64,000 bases of DNA from a virus. The stretch lies in IMG/VR virus record IMGVR_UViG_3300018080_000128, positions 39,828 through 103,827 of that record. One strand, given 5' to 3'. Position numbers and translations under genes: made by a program. Under the pieces are notes generated by a model that saw only the letters and a list, made by a program, of their open reading frames with translations, had not been told where the DNA came from and did not search any database. Shown here piece by piece: positions 1 through 8,422 of the stretch. Numbering within the stretch: position 1 is the stretch's first letter; each line of letters starts with the position of its first letter.

Positions 1-1778
1 TGGCAGTCGTCCGAGAACAGCCTCCCGATCCTGTCGTGCATATCCGTAAGGACCAAATTCACAGATGTGTCGAGCGCGGACGCCTCCCCCTCCATGGTCG
101 AAAGCTGATCCTGGAGCCCGCCCGTTCCCTCGACAGAAGTCTCTATGGACGCAGTATTCGAGGTCATGGACGCAATGATCGTCGGCAGGGTGAACGCAGG
201 AGACACAGGAGCCGCGTTCTCCACGCTGTCCAGCGCAGGAGCTAGGTAATCATTGATCGCAGTACCAAGTGCCGAAGCCGCCGCTCCAGACGCCGTCCTG
301 GCGTTCGTAGAGTTGCTACTGGCCGAAGCAATAGAACTAAGAGCGGAATTCAGATTGTCCGTTATCTCCGTAACATGAGATGAGGTCCACGTTGGAGCAG
401 CTGCCCCTACCGCCTCCACGTATGCAATTACACTGTTTATCAGCGTCGTGGCATCGTCACAGTTAGTTCCGGCCAACGCAGAGCTGGACTCTGAACTGGT
501 TGAACTCGACGATGCGGTAGTGCACTGAGTCTTCGCTGTGCCTATCTGGGAAACCAAGTCTGCGCGTATCGACTCAGCATTGGTCGCATCGGTTTCTAAC
601 CCGGCTATCGGGGTCGAAATCTCCGCCGCTGTGGTTGCCGCCGCTGTCTCCTTGGCCGTCATGCTAACGGTGTTGTCAGTCAGATCCTCTTTTACGTCCT
701 CGATAAGACCGTTGAACTCCGCATCCTCATGTGGACCGCGAGGGTTGTACGCATAAGACTTAGCAACTGAACCGTAGGTTGAATCGGTGTAACTGTTCGC
801 AAGAGCCTCATAGTCAGTCTCTGTAATCGCCGCACCACGAGCAGCGAACGAGAACGGAGCAATTTTGCGGGCACTGTCCGCAGTTTCTGGCTCAGTTCCA
901 CCTGTAGATCCGACTTCGTTATTCACCGTGAACGTGACAGCCGAACCACCGACAATGAGCGTATCAATAGAGGAGGCTATGGTCCCCGACTTTACGTTCC
1001 CCTTCTCTCCATCGATGATAATAAACCGTATTTTGACGTCCGAAGTATCTGGAGGGACATTCCCAGCAATCCCGTCGCCAAATTGGACGATAGGCGGGTC
1101 GTAGTTATAGGCAACCTCGTACTGATTGGTCTTCTCGTACTCTAGGAATTCGTTCTCTGTCCAAAGAGCCCCGTCAACCCATACATCCACAGCACCGTTA
1201 GCCACGTACTTTTCAGTATCGGCATTAGTCATGCGGTAGCTTTGGTTCTTCGTTCCGTCCCCAGTGTACGACAGAAGCCTCGTTTGACCCTGGCGCACCG
1301 GGATCTCGATCTCTGCACCGGCACCGAGCGCCGTAGGCTGAGAGAACTCCGCATAACTCTCAAACACGAGACCGTCTGGCCCTTGAAACCTCCACCTCGC
1401 AGGCATCGTAAATGGGCCAGTCGTCCCATCCGGGAATGTGAGCGTCAACGTCGTGCTAGACGCCGCTGCCGGTCGCATCTTGTACCCAATCTGGCTAACC
1501 AGCCGAGCAACAGCGGAACGAGTCCTAGCCGTCCCCAGGAAGCAATCACTCGCAGTTCTGTCGAGATACCACTGGATCTCCTGCGCGGCGAACGCCATCA
1601 GCTCCAGGAACATAATCCCTTGAGTGGTGGTCGCGTAATCATTGTACACGTCTCCGTATTCAATCTTGATACGCCGCAGCAACGAGTCGAAAATACTAGG
1701 GTAATCACGAGCCGCATACTTCACCTTGTTCAGCGGAACAAGATCTTGAACAAGTGGATTATATGGATCAGTCGTCAT
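1..1778 (-). CDS. Baseplate wedge protein, gp6/baseplate-J-like (3' end outside window)
   Basis: Open minus-strand frame from ATG at 1778 (TAGGAG upstream) to the window edge without a stop; I translated it by hand. The N-terminus starts MTTDPYNPLVQDLV, then has the family-typical segment about residues 40-75 (GIMFLELMAFAAQEIQWYLD, then a TARTRSAVARLV-like stretch). A QFGDGIAGNVPP motif and a later ITETDYEALANSY motif are typical of baseplate J/T4 gp6 proteins, which form the wedge ring of contractile baseplates. After this comes a long Ala/Ser/Thr-rich stretch that I do not recognise from T4 gp6. It follows the gp25-like gene by 9 bases, which fits baseplate operons. Family call firm; function of the Ser/Thr-rich extension unknown. 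Confidence 0.85.
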   Translation of the reverse strand, partial: MTTDPYNPLVQDLVPLNKVKYAARDYPSIFDSLLRRIKIEYGDVYNDYATTTQGIMFLELMAFAAQEIQWYLDRTASDCFLGTARTRSAVARLVSQIGYKMRPAAASSTTLTLTFPDGTTGPFTMPARWRFQGPDGLVFESYAEFSQPTALGAGAEIEIPVRQGQTRLLSYTGDGTKNQSYRMTNADTEKYVANGAVDVWVDGALWTENEFLEYEKTNQYEVAYNYDPPIVQFGDGIAGNVPPDTSDVKIRFIIIDGEKGNVKSGTIASSIDTLIVGGSAVTFTVNNEVGSTGGTEPETADSARKIAPFSFAARGAAITETDYEALANSYTDSTYGSVAKSYAYNPRGPHEDAEFNGLIEDVKEDLTDNTVSMTAKETAAATTAAEISTPIAGLETDATNAESIRADLVSQIGTAKTQCTTASSSSTSSESSSALAGTNCDDATTLINSVIAYVEAVGAAAPTWTSSHVTEITDNLNSALSSIASASSNSTNARTASGAAASALGTAINDYLAPALDSVENAAPVSPAFTLPTIIASMTSNTASIETSVEGTGGLQDQLSTMEGEASALDTSVNLVLTDMHDRIGRLFSDDC

Positions 1779-1787
1779 AACTAACTC

Positions 1788-2216
1788 CTACGGGGTAGTG
1801 ATACCAACGGTTAACGGAACCTGGACTGATACAGACTGGTTCGCCTCTACGTAGTCTATGCCTATGAGGATCGTAGACTGCGTCTTGTCATTCGTGTCCT
1901 TGATCTCGGCAGTGACATTCTCCACCTTCGCCTCTGGAATCCAGATGCCTATCGCCCTGGAGACCGATGAAGCTATCCTGGCTGCAACGATTGGCGTCAA
2001 ATTCTCAAACATGAATTCCTGAAGATCCACAAAAAGATCAGGCTGCATTACCCTCTCCCCTGGCCCCGTCATTATCAATGAAACAATCCTGTGGAATGTC
2101 GTCATGTTTGGATCTGACATAGCAGGAAAAGATGTAGGCCCGGCCTGGAATGGAAACGCGAGCGACATCCTCGTGGATGAGCTTGAAACAGGGGGTGGTT
2201 GGTTAGCTATCGGCAT
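1788..2216 (-). CDS. Baseplate wedge protein, gp25/GPW-like
   Basis: A 142-residue protein of the GPW/gp25 family, which joins the wedge to the sheath-initiating part of the baseplate in contractile tails and related injection machines. The start reads MPIANQPPPVSSSSTRMSL; the central FHRIVSLIMTGPGERVMQP (near residues 42-60) matches the family pattern in which an I-x-x-I-L-x-T-x-P-G-E-R segment precedes M-x-P-x-F-G. Later GIWIPEAKVENV matches the second half of the fold. Length is close to the usual 130-140. It sits between the proline-rich gene and the gp6-like gene. Start ATG 2216 has GGTAAG upstream, a modest ribosome site. Confidence 0.85.
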   Translation of the reverse strand: MPIANQPPPVSSSSTRMSLAFPFQAGPTSFPAMSDPNMTTFHRIVSLIMTGPGERVMQPDLFVDLQEFMFENLTPIVAARIASSVSRAIGIWIPEAKVENVTAEIKDTNDKTQSTILIGIDYVEANQSVSVQVPLTVGITTP

Positions 2217-2233
2217 CGTCTTACCTTACCCGA

Positions 2234-2247
2234 CGAACTCAAGTTCG
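2234..2247. repeat. 14-bp dispersed inverted repeat, copy 1 (CA-centred)
   Basis: Exact CGAACTCAAGTTCG in the short gap between the proline-rich gene and the gp25-like gene. One of 11 identical copies in the window; arms CGAACT/AGTTCG around a 2-base centre. Confidence 0.9.
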
Positions 2248-2259
2248 TCACTGTTTGTG

Positions 2260-2637
2260 TTAGTCCAGCGGACACGACGGCAAGTCCGGAATGTCCGGGA
2301 TTTTTGGAACCGGAGGGAGCCCAAATGGGATCGATGGAACCGGGATCGCCAAAGATAACGAAGGAAGGCTCAGAGACGGCAACCCAGGGATCGGAACCGA
2401 CGGTAAACTCGGCATGGAGGGAAGGCTTGGAATCGGTGGTAAGCCGAACGGGATCGAAGGGATCGGGATCGCCAGCGAAAGAGAAGGAAGACTCAGAGAC
2501 GGTAGCCCAGGGATCGGGACCGACGGAAGATCAGGCATCGAAGGGAGACTCGGAATCGGAGGGAGCCCGAACGGAACCGATGGAATCGGAATCGCCGGAA
2601 TAATCGAGGGCAGAGATGGTATTTTGCACAGTGTCAT
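2260..2637 (-). CDS. Proline-rich tandem-repeat protein
   Basis: 125 residues made almost only of Pro, Ser, Leu and Ile, with a roughly 42-residue unit repeated about two and a half times (for example PSLPSMPDLPSVPIPGLPSL, then IPSIPFGLPP). Prolines recur every two to four residues, so an extended or polyproline conformation is likely rather than a globular fold. It lies between the spike-like and gp25-like genes, which suggests a baseplate part. The opposite strand is also open here with Gly-rich repeats (2291-2950), but I favour the minus strand because it fills the operon slot, follows the spike stop by 4 bases and matches neighbour direction. No family recognised. Confidence 0.6.
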   Translation of the reverse strand: MTLCKIPSLPSIIPAIPIPSVPFGLPPIPSLPSMPDLPSVPIPGLPSLSLPSLSLAIPIPSIPFGLPPIPSLPSMPSLPSVPIPGLPSLSLPSLSLAIPVPSIPFGLPPVPKIPDIPDLPSCPLD

Positions 2638-2641
2638 CCAT

Positions 2642-3628
2642 CTACCCTATGAAAACGTTAGGACTCAGCTCGTTGTACATCATGGGAGGAGGGGTCGCAC
2701 CTGTAGCCGTGGGAGATCCAGGCGTAGGAGTCGTTATAGTGTGCTGATGAATCAGACTCCACTGCATGAACTTCATGCCTCGAACCGCTGGCTCAGTTGC
2801 ATTTTTACCCAGCTTCACCGCCCCTGCATTTGCAACAAACTCCTTGGACATATCAGCCACCATGTTGTCGCCGGTAATCGTCGTGTCCTTGCCGTCAATT
2901 CCTATCGCGCCTCCGGACTTAGTAGCCAGGGTAATCTTGTCGTCCCCTAGCATGAGCATCGCCGTGACCTCTCCGCTCTCATTGGCCGTCATTATCGATG
3001 TCTCTGGCTTCTCCCCATTCATGAATAACGTCGAGCCGTTTTCATTGGTCAGAGTACACCCGCCCGTTGCATCCATACTCAGATACATGGCAGTAGGTGT
3101 CCCATCCCCGTCGCCCTTCGAGATTAAGATCCCCAAGTTCTCGGGGTCGTCATCCATGCGAAGGAAGTGCCCAGCTCGTGTTCTAAACCCGCGCTTGTAG
3201 GTATTCTCGCTATCGAATGTATCCGACGCCTTGTTGGCCGTCATCCACCCGCCCATGTAAACAGGGTACTCCGGGTTCCCATGCCGGAACATTATCCAAA
3301 CATTCATCCCCACATCGGGTGGGTTAAAGAGCCCGGACATCTGCTTGGAGTCGGGATCTACCCCTAACCCTGGCATCGTGGGAAGCGCCCAAAAGTCACC
3401 GCTGACATCCTCTTTCTTGTTGAGCTTAATAACAGGACACAACGCTCGCACACGCCCGCGATCTTCGGGGTCCTGGTTATCTATTACCTGTCCCTCGTAA
3501 ACCCCGTAATAACGCCCAGCAAACCACTCTAGACCACGGGTAGCATCAGACAAAACACCCCTGAGCCACCCAATCGGATTCGTTACCATCTCCTTGGAGC
3601 CGAAGCCCTTATTGCCTAAAAATGGCAT
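2642..3628 (-). CDS. Baseplate central spike protein, gp5/gpV-like OB-fold
   Basis: About 328 residues. Start set at ATG 3628 because it overlaps the upstream stop as TAATG; a longer upstream extension merely reads the hub gene in another frame. The N-terminal part has the spike OB-fold signature: YYGVYEGQVIDNQDPEDRGR, then VRALCP, WALPTMPGLG and NVWIMFRHGNPEYPVYMGGW. The second half has short repeats with GGCTLTNENGSTLFMNG and IGIDGKDTTITGDN, as expected for a trimeric beta-helical needle. No lysozyme domain as in T4 gp5 is visible. It follows the hub gene, as in T4 and P2-type phages. Role: membrane-piercing tip of the tail. Confidence 0.8.
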   Translation of the reverse strand: MPFLGNKGFGSKEMVTNPIGWLRGVLSDATRGLEWFAGRYYGVYEGQVIDNQDPEDRGRVRALCPVIKLNKKEDVSGDFWALPTMPGLGVDPDSKQMSGLFNPPDVGMNVWIMFRHGNPEYPVYMGGWMTANKASDTFDSENTYKRGFRTRAGHFLRMDDDPENLGILISKGDGDGTPTAMYLSMDATGGCTLTNENGSTLFMNGEKPETSIMTANESGEVTAMLMLGDDKITLATKSGGAIGIDGKDTTITGDNMVADMSKEFVANAGAVKLGKNATEPAVRGMKFMQWSLIHQHTITTPTPGSPTATGATPPPMMYNELSPNVFIG

Positions 3629-4968
3629 TACTTGTCCTCCATCTGTCCGCCAATCGACTCTTCTTGATCCCCGCTCTTCGCAACAACACCGTCCCTGCGC
3701 ACAGTAAGAGACATGTCCCATGAGCCAGGAGCATACGTGTGAGTCATTGCGTCGATCATATAAGGACCGTCGTAGATATGGCCAGCTCCACGAAGGGAGC
3801 AGAGATGCCCCGGCCTCTCGTGAGGAATCCCAATACTGGTAATCACTCCGTTTTGCGTTGGGTTGCCCTGCTTCTGTCTCCTCTTTAGCTCTCTGCTAGC
3901 GCGAGCCTCCCCTCCCTTGTCGACCGGGACACTTGTTTGAGTGACCGCCGATCCATCAGGGCGAGATTCGTCATTCTTGATACCCTCTGCAACATCGTCC
4001 TTGGGATCTCCGCCTGGGGTGACACCGAAGATAGGGGTCTCCAGATCCTTGGGCTTGACCAGCTCCACAGAAACCTGTCCTGTCTCCGTGTTGAGGGTAC
4101 CCATCTGGGCTCCGCGAGCCACAGGGTCTGGAGCCGAAGCCAACCACAGACCCATGTTCCCGCCTTCCGGCGCCCAAGTGAGACACGGGTACACAGACTT
4201 CGTCTCATCGATACCCTCACGAATAGCGTATGTCCTCTTGTCGCTGGTTGCCCCGTCTCCACTGACCAGCTCTCCACGAATGAAGTCAGCCTCCGAACCA
4301 ACATGCAGCGTTCTTCCCAGTTCATCATTCTCAGAGGGAGCTATCAGGAACGTTAAGTCCTGCTCAGTGCACATTTTCTTGACGATCTCAACGTATGAAA
4401 GCCTAAGAAATCGCGAAGGAAACGCCTTCTCAGAAGCAGCCTTGGTCAACCCCTTTACTACCGTCTCCTGCTCTGTGAGAGCTATGACCGTGTCCAAGCT
4501 GGCGTTCAAAGTCATCCCCATGCCTTCAGCGCATAGCTCTAGTATTTTGAGATAACTCTGGCCCGCCGCCTTCAGCTTCTCCTCGTCAACGTCATACCCG
4601 TAGCTCTCAGCAACCCCCTGGACAGACACAGTCCCTGCGATTCCGTTGGCGTCAGCGGTAAGGTTAACTCCATCGCTCTTGATGAATCCGCCCGCCCAAG
4701 GTGTCCACCCGCTCGCTCCCTGGGTAGGATACCCAAAGCGCATTTTGACAATATTGTTATGCTGGAATGGGCTTGGAGGACTAAGCAGCTCAAGCCCCTT
4801 CTCGTATGGCATGTCAACGCTGAACGTGAACCCTGACATCTTGGCCTTGTCGTAATTTATAGTCCCGGCTGTCAAGTACGGCAATTCAGGGTAGGTCAGC
4901 TTCCACTCCTGCCCGGTATGATGATCGGTAATGATCACCTGCGCAACTGGATCCGTGTACAAGCTCAT
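3628..4968 (-). CDS. Baseplate hub protein, gp27/gpD-like
   Basis: 446 residues. N-terminus MSLYTDPVAQVIITDHHTGQ, then a mixed beta domain with FTFSVDMPYEKGLELL and MRFGYPTQGASGWTPWAGG, and VQGVAESYGYDVDEEKLKAA followed by SYLKILELCAEGMGM. The order of a field-like domain, then a L-x-x-L-C-x-x-x-G segment, then FLRLSYVEIVKKMCTEQDLTF, is what late control protein D/hub proteins show. The C-terminus (PGHLCSLRGAGHIYDGPYMI, then THTYAPGSWDMSLTVRRDG) matches the gpD tail region. It directly abuts the LysM-like gene and overlaps the spike start, so hub and spike are probably translationally coupled. Confidence 0.75.
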   Translation of the reverse strand: MSLYTDPVAQVIITDHHTGQEWKLTYPELPYLTAGTINYDKAKMSGFTFSVDMPYEKGLELLSPPSPFQHNNIVKMRFGYPTQGASGWTPWAGGFIKSDGVNLTADANGIAGTVSVQGVAESYGYDVDEEKLKAAGQSYLKILELCAEGMGMTLNASLDTVIALTEQETVVKGLTKAASEKAFPSRFLRLSYVEIVKKMCTEQDLTFLIAPSENDELGRTLHVGSEADFIRGELVSGDGATSDKRTYAIREGIDETKSVYPCLTWAPEGGNMGLWLASAPDPVARGAQMGTLNTETGQVSVELVKPKDLETPIFGVTPGGDPKDDVAEGIKNDESRPDGSAVTQTSVPVDKGGEARASRELKRRQKQGNPTQNGVITSIGIPHERPGHLCSLRGAGHIYDGPYMIDAMTHTYAPGSWDMSLTVRRDGVVAKSGDQEESIGGQMEDK

Positions 4969-5352
4969 TTAGTTGCTCCTGAGAGTTCGACCCTGTGGCA
5001 GCAGCTTACTCTCGACCCACGCCCGGTTAGGCAGCTTCAACTTCTGTCCCTTGTAGACCTGGGCGCTCGGAAGATCCATGTGGTTCCGAGCCGCGATAAC
5101 CCACATCATGTGAACATCCCCGTAGACCTCATGGGCGATGGAATCGAGCCGCTTCCAGCTCTCCTGGACTACGTACTCGAACTCGTTCTCTTCCACGTCC
5201 TGCCAATCAGGCATAATAAAAGGACCACGAAACCTAACAAGAGCCGAAGTCTCCTCATCGGGTATCAACTCCTCTTTCATGAACTGCATCGGAGATCCGT
5301 AGCTCGACCTCAGTATCTTCTCTCTAGGACTAGGATCACTTTTCATTGCCAT
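4969..5352 (-). CDS. LysM-containing baseplate protein, gp53/gpX-like
   Basis: 127 residues. The C-terminal half is LysM-like: RLDSIAHEVYGDVHMMWVIA followed by ARNHMDLPSAQVYKGQKLKL. The same short arrangement occurs in T4 gp53 and in tail protein X of Mu/P2-type phages, where it ties hub or wedge parts together. N-terminal part contains VRFRGPFIMPDWQDV. The start ATG 5352 has GGCGGG about 6 bases upstream; a second ATG lies two codons inside. Stop abuts the hub start with no gap. It follows the tape measure, in agreement with a baseplate role. Confidence 0.65.
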   Translation of the reverse strand: MAMKSDPSPREKILRSSYGSPMQFMKEELIPDEETSALVRFRGPFIMPDWQDVEENEFEYVVQESWKRLDSIAHEVYGDVHMMWVIAARNHMDLPSAQVYKGQKLKLPNRAWVESKLLPQGRTLRSN

Positions 5353-5366
5353 TTTTTACCCGCCTG

Positions 5367-8300
5367 TTATTCCAAAGTCGGCTGCCCTGCCGATGACCCT
5401 GCACCAGGAGAGGCATTGCCCATCGCCAATATGCCGCTTGTGTCCTCTTGTATTTTCTTCAAAACAACTCGCGTCTTGTGACCGTCCGACGCAATGGCCG
5501 CAACCACACTCGCGAGCCCAGGAAGACTCATCGCCGCTTCAAACGTTTGCTCTGCGTCCAGATTCACACCGTCGATTTCTACCGAGCCCATTTTGACGTC
5601 TCCGCCCATGTCCTGGACCATTTTCCTGGCGACGCCCTTGAGAAGCGACTTGCCAGCAGCAAGCTCTTCCATCTTCGTTGCGTATGTATCGAGCGTCCCT
5701 ATAACAGCATCATCAAGGACCATCGCAACCGTGTCGGCAACAAAGTCCTTGGCCTCATACATGCCGTTGGCAAATGATTCCATGACAGAACGACCACCGT
5801 TAAATGACCGCTCGCCGTCCTTGAGCGGGCCATCCTCTGGCAAGGACCCACCAAATGGCTTGGCGAGTATCCCCATTGCCCCATATATTTCCGTGAGAGC
5901 ATCAGGCGTTCCCTCTTTTACACCTGCACCCCACGAGCCTAGAACAGCCGTCCCGCCAACCTTAGCTTTCTCTTGTAACGCCTCAGTGTCCACCGAGTCC
6001 GCCAGCTCGTCCGCAATACCCGGAACCGCCTCAGCAGGATCTTTTTTTCTTCTAAAGTGAGCCCGCCTTGCCTCCCCTTCGCTGGCAAGGCGCTTCTCCG
6101 TCTCCTTCTGCGTACTTCTTGACAGATCCCCCATGCCGCCGATGTTCTCAGCCTGGGTAACTGCCCGACCCGCCCTGAACTCCCTTACCCAGGGAATTAT
6201 ATTCATACCGCTCGTATCCTTGAGGATAGACTGAGCTTCTTCAAGCAGCATCATCCTGTCAACTTCCAGCTGCCCCTGCGCTCTCTGTTCGTCTGCGCTG
6301 GCACCCTTGGCCTTGGCCGCAGCTTCAGCCGCACTCCTTGCGAAATCACGAGACGACGTCCTCGCACTGTATTTCTTGACATCCTCCCTCATCTCCCCGA
6401 TACGAATCGTCTTCTCAGCTTCTTTGCCTATCTCAAAATCAGACTTCCTCTCCCAGTCTGCCAACGGAACCGACTGACCACCAAACACAGTACCCCTGGC
6501 AGCCTTAGCCGCGTCTTCCTTCCTAATGCGATCCGCCTGGGTTTTAACCGCCTGCTCCCTCTCCATCGCTTTTATGGACTTCGTCAAACCAAATTTCTCA
6601 GCAAAATCCTTGCCCATTATGCGCTCGAATAGCCTCGCAAAATAGAGAGAGATCTTGTCCATCACCGCTTCAAAGCCAATCTTTATCTTGTCCCATGGAA
6701 TCTTGTTCCACAGATCCTTTATGGCATTGCCGATTTTATCAATAACCGGATAGAACGATCCGAATATCTCCTTGCGATCAGACTCACTAAGCACGAAATA
6801 AGAGGCGATACCGCCAGCTATGGCAAGGCCGCCCGCAGGCCCGAGCATGCCCATTATCTCCATAACAGGAGCAAACTCAGACGACAGCTGTTTGGCCGTG
6901 TTCATCGCAAGCTCGAAACCGACACTTAGCTCTCTTGCTCTCTGAGAGGACACATCAAGATCATCAGCAAAACTCTCGAACACGCCCTTGGCGCCCATCT
7001 GATGCATGATGGACATCTTCTTGATAAACCCACCCCAGACAGGATCCCCGCCCAGCTGTTTAAGTTCCTTGCCCATGCTCTTGTACGCTTTCATCTGCTT
7101 CTTGGCGAAGCCGCGCACATCCGCTCTTCCTATCGCACGGAACTGTGTCTCGAACCCTTCTCGCGCAAGGTCCATGCTCTCCTGCAATGTCCTACCTGAA
7201 CTATGAGCAGACTTGCCGTATCTCCTAAGAGCACCTTCTCCCCTGACCGTCATTTCGGCCATCTCCTTCAGTCTGTCTCTGCCCACCGTTGTGCTCGAAG
7301 CCAAAAATCCTAGACCGCTAGCGCTTGCCCCCATGGCTTTGGATAGCTCACCAAGGGCAGCCCCAACCTGTGGAGAAGAGTCCCCTCCCATTTTGGCGAA
7401 GACGTCATTGATCCTCGACACTCCACCTACAACATCTTTGGACCCGTCAATGATGATACTTTTCGCCTCCTCCGTCCCTATCCCTAGCTGGGTAAGGAAT
7501 CTAAAAAGAGGAGACTCATCCAGGTTTTGATCCCCGCCAACTGCATAGAGAGTTTCAATCAGCGTCGCCTGCTCTGCGAACATCTTGGCTGTGTCTTGCC
7601 CCCGCGCAGTCGCATCTTCCTGCGTGTCACCCATTGTCCTGAAGACACCAGATAATTTATAGGTCGACTCCATGAGACTCTGGACCTCATCCGCTGTCCG
7701 AGCAATGCCAGGAGGCATCCCCTCGAAGATGTCGTCCAACGCATCAAGCTGACCCTTCATGCCCTTAATACCGTGTTCCCCGATTCCAGCTTGCTTCCCA
7801 ATGGCCATTATATTGTCGATCATGGCAGCCGCTTGCTTCGGAGACGCGCCCCAACTGGCAGTCATATCGCCAAGCACAGCAGAGAAGTCCTGCATGGTCA
7901 CGCCCGTAGTGGTAGTGACCTTGACCCAATCCCGCTCAGACATGGCCATCGCATCAATCGCTGCCTTCGCAGGCCCACCGGCACTGTGGATCGCCCTCAG
8001 CGTCTCGGCCACTTGTTCGGCTCCGACGTTGAGACCTATCGCCATGCCCGTGACCCGGCCAGTCATCTTGCGAGCCTCTTTGGACGTCAAATCCATACCG
8101 GCGATGATCGGCTTCGCAGCCTGGGCCATCGACACTCCCATCGATTCAAGACTATTCGACAGGTTGCCTGTGTTCCCGTTTAGCTCGTTCATGTTCGAGG
8201 CAATAGAGGCGATATTGAATGAATCAACGCTCGACTTGACGCCCTGCCACATCCTGCTGAGCTTCTTGCCGTCTTTCAGCTGGCCATTTATGCCCTTGCT

Positions 8301-8396
8301 AATCTCGCCCACGGACTTGATAGCCGAGGACATGGCGGCCTTAAACCCGACGTCCATTGCGCCAAAACCAAATGATGCTCCGAGGAAATCAGCCAT
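5367..8396 (-). CDS. Tail tape measure protein
   Basis: 1009 residues, directly after the frameshifted tail chaperone pair, the usual place of a tape measure gene. The protein is helical and Ala/Gly/Lys-rich, with a family-typical region about residues 150-330 (VTTTTGVTMQDFSAVLGDMT, FEGMPPGIARTADEVQSLME, VGAALGELSKAMGASASGLG). One hydrophobic stretch near residues 515-535 (GPAGGLAIAGGIASYFVL) could cross or perforate a membrane on infection. Long charged helical stretches follow. It sets tail length and is packed inside the tube. Start ATG 8396 has AGGGGG upstream, right after a copy of the 14-bp repeat. Confidence 0.88.
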   Translation of the reverse strand: MADFLGASFGFGAMDVGFKAAMSSAIKSVGEISKGINGQLKDGKKLSRMWQGVKSSVDSFNIASIASNMNELNGNTGNLSNSLESMGVSMAQAAKPIIAGMDLTSKEARKMTGRVTGMAIGLNVGAEQVAETLRAIHSAGGPAKAAIDAMAMSERDWVKVTTTTGVTMQDFSAVLGDMTASWGASPKQAAAMIDNIMAIGKQAGIGEHGIKGMKGQLDALDDIFEGMPPGIARTADEVQSLMESTYKLSGVFRTMGDTQEDATARGQDTAKMFAEQATLIETLYAVGGDQNLDESPLFRFLTQLGIGTEEAKSIIIDGSKDVVGGVSRINDVFAKMGGDSSPQVGAALGELSKAMGASASGLGFLASSTTVGRDRLKEMAEMTVRGEGALRRYGKSAHSSGRTLQESMDLAREGFETQFRAIGRADVRGFAKKQMKAYKSMGKELKQLGGDPVWGGFIKKMSIMHQMGAKGVFESFADDLDVSSQRARELSVGFELAMNTAKQLSSEFAPVMEIMGMLGPAGGLAIAGGIASYFVLSESDRKEIFGSFYPVIDKIGNAIKDLWNKIPWDKIKIGFEAVMDKISLYFARLFERIMGKDFAEKFGLTKSIKAMEREQAVKTQADRIRKEDAAKAARGTVFGGQSVPLADWERKSDFEIGKEAEKTIRIGEMREDVKKYSARTSSRDFARSAAEAAAKAKGASADEQRAQGQLEVDRMMLLEEAQSILKDTSGMNIIPWVREFRAGRAVTQAENIGGMGDLSRSTQKETEKRLASEGEARRAHFRRKKDPAEAVPGIADELADSVDTEALQEKAKVGGTAVLGSWGAGVKEGTPDALTEIYGAMGILAKPFGGSLPEDGPLKDGERSFNGGRSVMESFANGMYEAKDFVADTVAMVLDDAVIGTLDTYATKMEELAAGKSLLKGVARKMVQDMGGDVKMGSVEIDGVNLDAEQTFEAAMSLPGLASVVAAIASDGHKTRVVLKKIQEDTSGILAMGNASPGAGSSAGQPTLE

Positions 8397-8408
8397 TCAG
8401 TCCCCCTG

Positions 8409-8422
8409 CGAACTTGAGTTCG
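8409..8422. repeat. 14-bp dispersed inverted repeat, copy 2 (TG-centred)
   Basis: Exact CGAACTTGAGTTCG in the 26-base gap between the stop of the frameshifted chaperone (8423-8425) and the tape measure start (8396), just upstream of the tape measure ribosome binding site. Confidence 0.9.

Noticed and set aside
2291-2950. Plus-strand Gly-rich repeat frame (219 codons)
   Set aside because: It mirrors the proline-rich repeats and runs into the spike gene; the minus-strand frame fits the operon better. Kept as an open question in the findings.
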